A stretch of 64,000 nucleotides of DNA, from assembly GCA_017513125.1 (NCBI GenBank), contig JAFWDI010000028.1, positions 1 through 64,000 on the forward strand, written 5' to 3'. The notes under the pieces were generated by a model. That model saw only the letters and a list, made by a program, of their open reading frames with translations. It was not told where the DNA came from and did no database searches. The position numbers and the translations under genes are program-made. The stretch comes from Lachnospiraceae bacterium (lineage in GTDB: Bacteria; Bacillota; Clostridia; Lachnospirales; Lachnospiraceae). Positions 35,193 to 43,434 of this stretch are shown piece by piece (within the stretch, counting starts at the first letter, position 1; each line of letters starts with the position of its first letter).

Positions 35193-35648
35193 ATGTTAGA
35201 CACCGGTACCCCAGCCCCTACATTCACATTGCCCGACCAGAACGGCGCCCCTCACTCCCTGTCTGACTACCTCGGGCAGAAAGTGGTCCTGTACTTCTAT
35301 TCGAAGGACATGACCTCGGGCTGCTCGAAACAGGCCTGCGCCTTCGGCGAGCTGTACCCGCAGTTCCGGGAGAAGGGCGCGGTGATCCTGGGCGTGAGTA
35401 AGGACAGCGTGGCTTCGCATAAGAAGTTCGAGGAGAAGTACGGCCTGCCGTTCACGCTCCTTTCCGACCCGGAGACCGAGGTGATCCGGGCGTACGACGT
35501 CTGGAAGGAGAAGAAGAGCTCCGGGAAGGTCACCATGGGCGTGGTCCGGACGACCTATCTGATCGACGAGGCCGGCGTGATCGTGAAGGCTTTCGGGAAT
35601 GTAAAGGCAGCCGAGAACCCGGCGCAGATGCTGCGGGAGCTGGGATGA
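35193..35648 (+). CDS. Thioredoxin-dependent peroxiredoxin, Bcp/PrxQ type
   Basis: 151 residues. FTLPDQNG and TSGCSKQACAF give peroxidatic C44 and resolving C49, five residues apart, the atypical 2-Cys PrxQ arrangement. GVSKDSVASHKKF and RTTYLIDEAG are the family helix and cis-Pro strand. It reduces hydroperoxides using thioredoxin in the cytosol. The ATG at 35193 (GGAG at 35181) fits the family's MLxxGxxAPxF start better than the in-frame ATG at 35169. Stop and next start overlap (ATGA). Confidence 0.92.
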   Translation: MLDTGTPAPTFTLPDQNGAPHSLSDYLGQKVVLYFYSKDMTSGCSKQACAFGELYPQFREKGAVILGVSKDSVASHKKFEEKYGLPFTLLSDPETEVIRAYDVWKEKKSSGKVTMGVVRTTYLIDEAGVIVKAFGNVKAAENPAQMLRELG

Positions 35649-36520
35649 GACCGGCGGCAGATGAACTGTTTCTGAAATGCAGCTCCGCGTATGCCTTTGA
35701 CGAGCTGCGGAACCATCCGAACGGCAGGCAGATGCAGCAGCTCAGTCTCGCCGTCCGCGACAGCATGGCCGGGTGTTTTCGCGGTGAGTATGACGCCGCC
35801 CCGGAGATCGACTTCGCGGGTCGGAAGTATGGGTATCGCGACTTTTTCAATTACTTTCGATACGGCCTGAGTTTCGAAGAAGCCTGCCGGGCTGTCATAG
35901 CTGCTTTTAATGATTGCCCGCTGGCCTATTTTGCGAATACATATACAGTTTTCGGCAATGCTGAGAACGGCTCGATCCTCTATGCCCTGGCTGACGAGTA
36001 CCGCCCGGGGGCGGAGCGGAAGCGCGTTTCGGCTGAGATCGAGGCTCAGATCCGTGAGATAGCGGGATCGATCCCGCCGGATCTGCCGGACCGGGAAAAG
36101 GCGGAGCGCGTTTACAGGCTCATGTGCGGTTCGTCTGAGTATGACACCGTTTTATCGAGTGTGAACTATGTGGATATTCCGTCGCATTCCGCGGCCGGCT
36201 GGTTCATCGGCCGTAAGGCGGTCTGCGAGGGGCTCTCAAAAGCGTATCAGAGCATCATGCTGTATCTGGGCGTGGAGTGTCTGACGTTCGGCGGCATCTG
36301 TTATGCGTATGACGGCGAAAAGGGCCGGAAACCGACGCGGCACGCGTGGAATTTCGTGAAGATCGATCATGCTTGGAGGATCGTCGACGTTACGGAAGGA
36401 GTGTGCGGAGGGAACGGCTTCCTGGTGCCCGAGCCGCATGCGATATACCGGGATTACCGGGAGGATGAGCGAGACACGCACGCGTCCGTTTACCAGTATC
36501 CCGCATCGGATTTTTTATGA
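35645..36520 (+). CDS. Cytosolic transglutaminase-like cysteine-protease-fold protein
   Basis: 291 residues. The transglutaminase core is complete: nucleophile Cys194 in KAVCEGLSKAY, His233 in TRHAWNFVKID and Asp248 in WRIVDVTEG. In bacteria this fold usually acts as a peptidase or amidase. The N-terminal 150 residues are helical and family-unassigned. No signal peptide is seen, unlike most secreted homologues. It overlaps the PrxQ stop, and a methyltransferase follows after 9 nt, so these three form one operon. Confidence 0.82.
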   Translation: MRPAADELFLKCSSAYAFDELRNHPNGRQMQQLSLAVRDSMAGCFRGEYDAAPEIDFAGRKYGYRDFFNYFRYGLSFEEACRAVIAAFNDCPLAYFANTYTVFGNAENGSILYALADEYRPGAERKRVSAEIEAQIREIAGSIPPDLPDREKAERVYRLMCGSSEYDTVLSSVNYVDIPSHSAAGWFIGRKAVCEGLSKAYQSIMLYLGVECLTFGGICYAYDGEKGRKPTRHAWNFVKIDHAWRIVDVTEGVCGGNGFLVPEPHAIYRDYREDERDTHASVYQYPASDFL

Positions 36521-36529
36521 GGTGAGAGT

Positions 36530-37222
36530 TTGGCTTCTGACGGTACGAAACAGTTTTACGAGGAAAATGCCCACGACTACTTCGCCCGCACGAAGGACGC
36601 CGATATGACCGCCCTCCTCGGGCGCTTCGCGGAGCTCCTCCCGGACGGCGCGGTCGTGCTTGACGTCGGCTGCGGGAGCGGGAGAGACCTGCGGTGGTTC
36701 GCGGAGCACGGATACCGCGCGGTCGGGATCGACGCTTCGGAGGCGCTCTGCGCGCTGGCGCGCGGGTACGCGGGCCCGGAGGCGGAAGTACGGTGCTGTA
36801 CGATCGAGGACTGGACGGCGGAGCGGGACGGCTCCGGTGACCGGTATGAAGAGGATCCATGGGACCCGGACTTCATGTACGGCGGCATCTGGGCCAATGC
36901 CTCCCTGCTCCACCTGAGCGAGGAAGACCTGTTCGCGTTCTTCCGGGCGGCTGCGTCCAGACTGGCGCCCGGCGGCGTACTGTTCTTCTCGATGAAGGAG
37001 GATGCGGGCGATGCGGCCGGTGCGGACTCCGGGCCCGGCGCGAAGACATTTACGGACGGGGAGGGCCGCTTCTTCCGGCTGTTCGACGGAGATGACCTGT
37101 CGGCGGTGCTGATGCGGACGTCGTCATTGTCCATGGTGGACAGCTGGACGACCGCAGACAGCATGGGGCGCGGGGTGACCTGGAGAAATGTGATCCTGAA
37201 GAGGAGAAAGTGGCTGGTTTAA
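36530..37222 (+). CDS. Class I SAM-dependent methyltransferase
   Basis: 230 residues. SAM-binding motif I VVLDVGCGSGRDLRW (about 43-57), the acidic strand AVGIDASEALC, motif near WANASLLHLSEEDL and LAPGGVLFFSMKE are standard for small-molecule methyltransferases. The start is TTG at 36530 with GAGGTGA just upstream. The substrate is unknown. It lies in the PrxQ-transglutaminase operon, and the next gene begins shortly after. Confidence 0.88.
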   Translation: MASDGTKQFYEENAHDYFARTKDADMTALLGRFAELLPDGAVVLDVGCGSGRDLRWFAEHGYRAVGIDASEALCALARGYAGPEAEVRCCTIEDWTAERDGSGDRYEEDPWDPDFMYGGIWANASLLHLSEEDLFAFFRAAASRLAPGGVLFFSMKEDAGDAAGADSGPGAKTFTDGEGRFFRLFDGDDLSAVLMRTSSLSMVDSWTTADSMGRGVTWRNVILKRRKWLV

Positions 37223-37245
37223 AAGACCGGTATGGAGATATGCGC

Positions 37246-38835
37246 ATGAAGAAGATCACAGCCATAGCAGTATTCGTGCTGATCATCAGCCTGTTCGCGT
37301 CGGCCTGCGGCGGGAGTGCGAGCAGTGCTCCCGCGGGTTCACAGCCGGCTTCGCCCGGGCAGGATAAGCCCGGGGCGGGTGCGGCTGAGCCCGCATCGGA
37401 AGATCCGGGAGCCCTGCATATGATCCGTGTGCCTTTCGATGAGAGAACGACCGTCGATCTGTGCTGGGGATGGAACCTGTTTGACCGCGACGCTTCGGAG
37501 TACAGCCATGACCTGGCGATGGCGGCCATCGTGCTGAGCCAGGCCGCGGAGATGGGATATACGGCGTGCGAAGAGCGATATGGCCAGCTCGGTTTCGAGA
37601 ATCAGGATCATCACTGGTACGGCGGAAACGAAGATAATGTCAATATGCCTGCATTCGTGCTGGCTTCCCAGCGCGTCACGGTCGGCGGTCAGGATAAAGT
37701 GCTGGTCTCGGTCTCGGTCCGCGGGAGCACGGACACGGGCGACTGGATCACGAATGCGTTTTCCCAGCTCGACGGGTTCCTGCGCCCGGCGGAGGGTGTA
37801 AATGAGATTTTACGCAGTTACTACAGCGGACTGAGCGAGTATTACGGTGTTCCGCTGACGTCGGAAAACACGGTCTTCTTTATCACCGGGCACAGCCAGG
37901 GCGGCGCCGTGGCATGCCTTCTGGGGAAGATGACGGAGGATATCGGCTATCGCGGGAATATCTTCGTTTATACGTTCGCGGCCCCGCATTGCCAGACCGA
38001 GGGAAATGTGCAGCAGTACGGAAATATGCACCACATCATCAATACCTACGATCTGGTCCCGTACCTTCCGTTCGGGTACACACGGTACGGGCATGAGTGG
38101 TATTATTCGCGCGACCGCGGCAATCCCGTCCAGAACCACATTCTGGAGACGTACCTGAAGTGCATGCTTCAGGGAGTTCCGTCGAACATAGGTTCGGGAG
38201 CCGACAGTTCATATGATCAGGACAGTGTTCATTACGGGGAGGATACCGACGTTTCGCTGGTCGGCACCTGGCAGAGCGTGGGTGCGACCGGGTTCGGGCA
38301 GGCGCAGCCGGGCGCGATCATACGGTTTGACGCGGACACCTGCAATTTCTACAGCCCGAACGACTCCTATGTGCTGTACGAGAGCGAAGGGCAGGTGTAT
38401 CTGGAGTGCACGAGCTACATCTTCGCGGAGACGCTGACGTTCCGCGTGGACGCGTCGGATCCGGATCTCGTGCTGATCACCTACGGCGGCACGGTGACCA
38501 CGCTGCAGCGGGTCGACCCGTCAGGCGGCCAGCCCGCGGACGGAGGCGATGCGGGCCAGCCGGACAGCGGAAACGGTGGCACGGCATATTCGGGCGACCG
38601 TGTTCCGAGCGGCCAGTATTACTCGACGGACGGCTTTAACCAGGTGTTCACGTTCCATGATGACGGCACGATCACGATGTCGGCGTTCGGCATCAGCGCG
38701 GACGGCACCTACACGATCGGAAACGGAACGATCACGATCCGCTACAGTTTCCTGGGAGATCAGGTGTGGAGTCCGTCGTTCAGCATGAGCGGGAACTCGA
38801 TCTGGATCGCGGGGACGGAGTTCGTGCGCAGGTGA
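37246..38835 (+). CDS. Lipoprotein with class 3 lipase domain and C-terminal beta domains
   Basis: 529 residues. The lipobox FASACGG anchors it outside the membrane. The lipase_3 domain (about 60-310) has SVRGSTDTGDW, the nucleophile elbow ITGHSQGGAVACL, AAPHC and the acidic loop NTYDLVPYLPF, with His in VQNHILETY. Two lipocalin-like beta units follow (LVGTWQSVG from about 345; SGQYYSTDGFNQVFTFHDDG from about 460), separated by a Gly/Asp/Ser linker, a DUF5640-like arrangement. Likely a surface esterase or lipase for host or dietary acyl esters. ATG at 37246 is chosen for GGAGAT spacing. Confidence 0.86.
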   Translation: MKKITAIAVFVLIISLFASACGGSASSAPAGSQPASPGQDKPGAGAAEPASEDPGALHMIRVPFDERTTVDLCWGWNLFDRDASEYSHDLAMAAIVLSQAAEMGYTACEERYGQLGFENQDHHWYGGNEDNVNMPAFVLASQRVTVGGQDKVLVSVSVRGSTDTGDWITNAFSQLDGFLRPAEGVNEILRSYYSGLSEYYGVPLTSENTVFFITGHSQGGAVACLLGKMTEDIGYRGNIFVYTFAAPHCQTEGNVQQYGNMHHIINTYDLVPYLPFGYTRYGHEWYYSRDRGNPVQNHILETYLKCMLQGVPSNIGSGADSSYDQDSVHYGEDTDVSLVGTWQSVGATGFGQAQPGAIIRFDADTCNFYSPNDSYVLYESEGQVYLECTSYIFAETLTFRVDASDPDLVLITYGGTVTTLQRVDPSGGQPADGGDAGQPDSGNGGTAYSGDRVPSGQYYSTDGFNQVFTFHDDGTITMSAFGISADGTYTIGNGTITIRYSFLGDQVWSPSFSMSGNSIWIAGTEFVRR

Positions 38836-38867
38836 GCGTGCGGTTTTTGTGATGGCACGGAGGTTTC

Positions 38868-39590
38868 ATGAAGTACGGAGAAACTGCCTTTGACATTTTT
38901 TATCTGGCGTTCGCGATCATCAGCGCGGTCGTGATCCTGCGGCGCGCGCGGGGAAGAGAGGATAAGCTGTGCCTGCGCATGGGGCTCGCAACGCTGATCC
39001 TGGGCTGCGGGGACGCGTTTCATCTGATCCCGCGGGTGATCGATCACTTCTCGGACGCGGACATGACCGCGGCGCTGGGCGCGGGAAAGCTGATCACCTC
39101 CCTCACCATGACGGTGTTTTACCTGCTGCTGTATTACGTCTGGCGAGAGCTGCGCGGGATGACCGTGGATCACGGCCCCATTGACTGGAGTAATAGAAAA
39201 GAAAGGCCCCGCCTGACCTATGTGGTGACGGTTTTGGCAGTGCTGAGGTTCGTGCTGTGTCTGCGCCGGGAGAACGGCTGGCTGGACGACAGCGGCACTT
39301 TCGCCTGGGCGGTGATCCGGAACGTTCCGTTCGTGGCGCTGGGACTGATCGTCTGCGTGCTGTATTTCGGGCTGCGGAAGACGGAAGACGGGCGGACGCC
39401 TGATGCGGGTCCCGCTTATGCGTTCCGCCGGGTATGGCTCCTGATCCTGCTGTCGTTCCTGTTTTACATTCCGGTCGCGGTCGGCGCGGACTTCGTGCCG
39501 ATGCTCGGTATGCTGATGCTGCCGAAGACCGTCTGCTACATCCTGATGATCCGGGCGTTCCTGCTGGCGTCGCGCTCCGCGCCGGCGTAA
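38868..39590 (+). CDS. Seven-helix integral membrane protein of unknown function
   Basis: 240 residues with about seven hydrophobic helices. Conserved-looking polar residues sit inside them (GCGDAFHLIPR, VLRFVLCLRREN, FLFYIPVAVGADFVPMLGMLMLPKT). I recognise the general type (small multi-pass protein of Clostridia) but not a function. GGAGG precedes the ATG. It is followed by a bidirectional terminator. Confidence 0.78.
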   Translation: MKYGETAFDIFYLAFAIISAVVILRRARGREDKLCLRMGLATLILGCGDAFHLIPRVIDHFSDADMTAALGAGKLITSLTMTVFYLLLYYVWRELRGMTVDHGPIDWSNRKERPRLTYVVTVLAVLRFVLCLRRENGWLDDSGTFAWAVIRNVPFVALGLIVCVLYFGLRKTEDGRTPDAGPAYAFRRVWLLILLSFLFYIPVAVGADFVPMLGMLMLPKTVCYILMIRAFLLASRSAPA

Positions 39591-39607
39591 ACCGAACAGA
39601 AGAGCAT

Positions 39608-39645
39608 AAAAAAGCCGGCGCCGGATAAGAGGCGCCGGCTTTTAT
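39608..39645. terminator. Bidirectional terminator between convergent genes
   Basis: AGCCGGCGCC/GGCGCCGGCT (39613-39622, 39631-39640) with an A-run before and a T-run after, so it serves both the membrane protein gene and the minus-strand reductase gene. Confidence 0.9.
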
Positions 39646-39693
39646 GTTCCAAATCATCCGGAAGTTTCATCCCGGAGTTTCATCCGGAAGTGT

Positions 39694-41745
39694 TTAATAT
39701 CTCCCCAGATCCCGCACTACCGAATACGCGGTCTCGGTAGCCGCCAGGATGTTCCGCGGCACTGTGCAGTCGCCGATGCTCACGACCATGGGCGCGCAGG
39801 GCTTCAGCTGCTCGAGCAGCCCGCTGTTCGGGACCTGGCCGAGCGCGTAGATGACGGTGTCGGCGGGGTAGAGCTGCTCCGCGCCGACTTCCTGCACGGT
39901 GATCTTCGGCGCGGCGTTAATGACCGTGTTCAGACCGCCTTTCACGATGGTCTCGCACTTCGGGGCGGGGGAGTACTCGTCGCCGACGAAGCGGCCGATG
40001 ACGCCTTCGCCAGTAATCTCCAGGGCCATCGTAGAAGTGATGACCTCGACTCCGAGGGTCTCGAGCTCGTGCCCGGCAGCCATGGCGTGGAGCACGTTCT
40101 CGCCGAAGTTCAGCGCGTTCGCCATCTCGAGGATCGCGGCCTTCTTCCCGAGCTGTGCGAGGTAGATCGCGAGTTCGATGCCGGAGAGTCCGCCGCCCAG
40201 GATGATCGCGCGCCCGCCGACCTCGTCCGCGTGCAGGTAGGCGTACTCGGCGCTCATGACGTTCGGCCCGTCAATGCCTTTGATCGGGGGCTTCAGCGGG
40301 CCAGCGCCCGCCGCGACGAGGATGACGTCCGCGCCGACGGACCGCGCGTATTCGGGCGTGACCTCGGTGTTCAGATGACATTCGATCCCGCGCTTTTCGA
40401 TCAGGTGCGCCTGCAGGTCGAGGTAGTTCTGGGTCTTTTGCTTAAAGGGCACGTACTTCTCGCAGCGCAGCGCGCCGCCGAGCTCGCCGGACTTCTCGCA
40501 GAGGATGACCTCGTGTCCGCGCTCCTCGGCGGTCAGGGCCGCCTCCATGCCGGCGGGGCCGCCGCCGACCACGAGGATCCTCTTCGGATAGCGGACGCCG
40601 GGCTCCTGCCAGCGGAGCTCGCGCTCGTAGCCGATCTCGGGATTGATCGCGCAGCGGTGGAACTTCTTATTCATGCCGCCGGAGAAGCACTCGAAGCAGC
40701 GCAGGCAGCGCCGGACTTCGTCGTCCTTTCCGGACTGGATCTTCAGGGGCAGGTCGGGGTCCGCCATCATCTGCCGCGCGAGGTAGACGACGTCGGCCTT
40801 TCCGGATGCGATGATCTCCTCCATGTACTCCGGGTCGGAGAGCGCGCCGACGGCAGAGACTTTCGACTGCGTCACGACTTTCTTCACGGCGGCGGCGTAC
40901 TCGACATTGCACCCTTCGTCGAGGAACATCGACGGATGCGTGGTGACGAAGACCCAGGGCGGGGCTTCATGGGCGCCGACCGAGACATTGATCAGGTCGC
41001 AGTGCCCGTCCAGGTGCTTCGCGATCTCGACGCCGTAGTCGATGTCGTAGCCTTCGGGCATGATCTCGGTGCCGGACATGCGGACCACGACCGGGAAGGC
41101 GCGGCCGCACTTCTTTTTAATATTGTCGCAGATCGCGTTCACGAAGCGCATACGGTTCTCCATGCTGCCGCCCCAGATGTCGGTGCGGTTATTCTGCGGC
41201 CCCATGAACTGGTTAAAGAGCCAGCCGTGGCCGGCGTGGATCGTAACCATGCCGAAGCCGCAGAACTTCGCGGTCTGGGCCGCGTCGCCGAACTTCTCGA
41301 TGGTCTCGAGGATGACCTCCTCGGGCATCGCCTTCACTTCCATGCCCATGCCGTTCACGCAGTCGACCGCGCCGTAGATCTCGTTTCCGAGGCCCATGGC
41401 GCTGTAGTAGGCGTTCGGGCCGCAGTGCTGCAGCTCGATGTCCGCGACCGCGCCATGGCGCGAGATGTTCGTCGCAAGCCGCGAGAGCGGGTTCAGCGCG
41501 AGAGGGTCATCGGCGCGGATGGTCGGGCCGACCGCGGAGCGGCTCTCATCGGCGACGGCCGAACCGACGCAGACGGTCGCGGCGCCGCCCTGGGCTTTCC
41601 GCTCGAAGAAGGCGATGAAGTCGTCGCCGGGGTGGAGGTTATCGGACGGGTAGTATTCGAGGCCGACGGGCGCGCAGAAAATGCGGTTCCGGAACTGCGT
41701 TTTCGCGAGGGTGACGGGTGCGAGAAGGTGGTCGTATTTGCCCAT
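39694..41745 (-). CDS. NADH:flavin oxidoreductase, OYE/enoate-reductase type, second family member
   Basis: 683 residues, same three-domain plan as the gene at 30048. The FMN barrel (FGMVTIHAGHGWLFNQFMGPQ, WGGSMENRMRF), the 4Fe-4S site (CLRCFECFSGG, then HRCAINP), FAD domain (ILVVGGGPAGMEAAL) and NAD domain (AIILGGGLSGIELAIYL) are all intact. It differs in the active-site loop: IHAGHG against IHGAHG, and MGPQNNRTD against LSPLTNHRKD, which suggests another substrate. A TATAAT box on the minus strand (41795-41790) lies 45 nt before the ATG. No regulator is adjacent. Confidence 0.92.
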   Translation of the reverse strand: MGKYDHLLAPVTLAKTQFRNRIFCAPVGLEYYPSDNLHPGDDFIAFFERKAQGGAATVCVGSAVADESRSAVGPTIRADDPLALNPLSRLATNISRHGAVADIELQHCGPNAYYSAMGLGNEIYGAVDCVNGMGMEVKAMPEEVILETIEKFGDAAQTAKFCGFGMVTIHAGHGWLFNQFMGPQNNRTDIWGGSMENRMRFVNAICDNIKKKCGRAFPVVVRMSGTEIMPEGYDIDYGVEIAKHLDGHCDLINVSVGAHEAPPWVFVTTHPSMFLDEGCNVEYAAAVKKVVTQSKVSAVGALSDPEYMEEIIASGKADVVYLARQMMADPDLPLKIQSGKDDEVRRCLRCFECFSGGMNKKFHRCAINPEIGYERELRWQEPGVRYPKRILVVGGGPAGMEAALTAEERGHEVILCEKSGELGGALRCEKYVPFKQKTQNYLDLQAHLIEKRGIECHLNTEVTPEYARSVGADVILVAAGAGPLKPPIKGIDGPNVMSAEYAYLHADEVGGRAIILGGGLSGIELAIYLAQLGKKAAILEMANALNFGENVLHAMAAGHELETLGVEVITSTMALEITGEGVIGRFVGDEYSPAPKCETIVKGGLNTVINAAPKITVQEVGAEQLYPADTVIYALGQVPNSGLLEQLKPCAPMVVSIGDCTVPRNILAATETAYSVVRDLGRY

Positions 41746-41810
41746 GGTGATCTCCTTTATCAGACAGGGACGTTTCGGGTTCCGATGTTATTATAGCAGA
41801 GGAATAGCGG

Positions 41811-41839
41811 TTGGACAGGGGCGGGTTCGGCGGTATGAT
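41811..41839 (+). promoter_or_regulatory. Promoter of the YgjP-like gene
   Basis: TTGGAC (41811-41816), 17-bp spacer, TATGAT (41834-41839). It lies back to back with the minus-strand TATAAT at 41790-41795 of the reductase. Confidence 0.72.
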
Positions 41840-41881
41840 AGAGATGACGGCCCGGGCGGGGCCGCCGGAAAGGGCAATGAC

Positions 41882-42442
41882 ATGGCATTGACATACCGCA
41901 TCGTGCGGGACGCGCGCAGGCGCTCCCTGAAGGCCGCCGTCGAAAACGGCGAACTCGTGGTGTACGCGCCGCGGGGCGTGAGCGAATGGCAGATCCGGAT
42001 GTTCGTTTCGCAGAACGCGGACCGGCTGGAGCAGATCCTGCGGAAGGAGCGCGCCAGGACGGCCGCGGCGGAAAGCGCGGGGCTGCTGTCGGAGGCTGAC
42101 GTCGAGGCGCTTAAGAAGGCCGCGAAGAAGGAGTTTCCGCGCCTGGTCGGGCGGTTCGCGCCGCTCGTGGGCGTGTCGTACGGCCGGATCGCGGTGCGCG
42201 TGCAGAAGACCCGCTGGGGGAGCTGTTCGGGCGCCGGGAATCTGAATTTTAACGCATTGCTGATGCTCGCCCCGGAGAACGTGCGCGAGTACGTGGTGGT
42301 GCATGAGCTGTGCCACCGGAAGCACATGGACCACTCGAAGGCGTTCTGGGCCGAGGTGGCGCGGGTGTATCCCGGTTACCGCGCGGCGAAGAGCTGGCTG
42401 ACGAAAAACGGCGGAGTGCTGCAGGCGCGTGTGGGGAAGTGA
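41882..42442 (+). CDS. YgjP-like zinc metallopeptidase (DUF45)
   Basis: 186 residues. The motif VHELCHRKHMDHSKAFW gives H141, E142, H145 and H151, the zinc ligands and base of the YgjP/SprT-like family. TRWGSCSGAGNLNFN is the other family block. Cytosolic; the biological substrate of the family is not settled. AAAGGG precedes the ATG at 41882. The radical SAM gene follows 80 nt later. Confidence 0.9.
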   Translation: MALTYRIVRDARRRSLKAAVENGELVVYAPRGVSEWQIRMFVSQNADRLEQILRKERARTAAAESAGLLSEADVEALKKAAKKEFPRLVGRFAPLVGVSYGRIAVRVQKTRWGSCSGAGNLNFNALLMLAPENVREYVVVHELCHRKHMDHSKAFWAEVARVYPGYRAAKSWLTKNGGVLQARVGK

Positions 42443-42522
42443 CGGAGGAAAACGCCCGGAGGACCGTCCGGGGATCGATTATCTGTAGGGGGCGGGCCGA
42501 CATTGCCCGCTGAGGAGATCAC

Positions 42523-43419
42523 ATGAAATACACGGGACTGACCTATCGCCCGCCCTACGAGGCGGACTCGCTGCTGCTGCAGGTGACCGCGGGGTGCTCG
42601 CATAACCGCTGCAGTTTCTGTACGATGTACCGGGACGTGCCTTTCGAGGAGGAGACGCTCGGGCAGATCGAGACGGACCTGAAGGAGGCGCAGCTGTACG
42701 TGCCGGGGATCACAAAGGTGTTCCTGGAGAACGGAGACCCTTTCTGCCTGCCCGCGGACCGGCTGGCGGAGATCGCGCGGCTGGTGCGGCGGTATCTGCC
42801 GCGGGTGGACCGGATCGCGATGTACGCGTCGGTGAAGAACATCCGCGCGAAGACGGACGAGGAGCTTCGGGAGCTGCGCTCTCTGGGAATCAATGAACTG
42901 AACGTCGGCGTGGAGAGCGGTCTGGACGACGCGCTGGCGCTGATGAATAAGGGATACACGGCCGCGGACGCGTATTATGAGCTGGGGCGGCTGCGCGAGG
43001 CCGGGATCGACTACGGCGCGAACATCATCCTCGGGTGCGCGGGCGCGGGACGCTGGCGCGAGAACGCGGAGGCGACGGCGCGCCTGCTGAACGAGACGAA
43101 GCCGTACCTGATCTTCACCGGGACCATTCACGCGGAGCCCGGCTGCGAACTGTACGAGGATATGCAGAGCGGCGCGTTCACGGAGCCGACGTTCGGAGAG
43201 TACCTGGACGAGGAGGAGCTGCTGTTCACGCTGTTAGAGCCCATGAAGTGCTTCATCTTCGGGCTGCATCCCGCCAATGTCTGCCGGATGCAGGGCTGGC
43301 TCCATCTGGAGCGGGAGAAGATGATCGAGACGATCCGCAGACGCAGAAAGGGGCTGGAGGCGCATCTGAACGAGCGCCCGTCGCGGCACGGCGGCGAGGG
43401 CGAGGCCGGGATCCGGTGA
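42523..43419 (+). CDS. Radical SAM protein with CX4CX2C cluster motif
   Basis: 298 residues. Cluster motif CSHNRCSFC (C25, C30, C33) has four rather than three residues between the first two Cys. NELNVGVESGLDDAL and ANIILGCAGAG are the SAM-binding strands of the radical SAM barrel. The family is widespread in Clostridia and its reaction is unknown. It has no B12 domain and no SPASM-type extra Cys cluster. GGAG precedes the ATG. It is not next to the glycyl radical enzyme and does not look like a GRE activase, which would carry CX3CX2C near its N terminus. Confidence 0.87.
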   Translation: MKYTGLTYRPPYEADSLLLQVTAGCSHNRCSFCTMYRDVPFEEETLGQIETDLKEAQLYVPGITKVFLENGDPFCLPADRLAEIARLVRRYLPRVDRIAMYASVKNIRAKTDEELRELRSLGINELNVGVESGLDDALALMNKGYTAADAYYELGRLREAGIDYGANIILGCAGAGRWRENAEATARLLNETKPYLIFTGTIHAEPGCELYEDMQSGAFTEPTFGEYLDEEELLFTLLEPMKCFIFGLHPANVCRMQGWLHLEREKMIETIRRRRKGLEAHLNERPSRHGGEGEAGIR

Positions 43420-43434
43420 GCGGGTGCGCCGGCA

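Noticed and set aside
40069..41796. 575-codon open frame antisense to the second OYE-type reductase
   Set aside because: Shadow of the real gene, which has all cofactor motifs.
42523..43419. Radical SAM protein as activase of the glycyl radical enzyme
   Set aside because: Cluster spacing is CX4CX2C, there are no activase ferredoxin clusters, and it is 35 kb away.
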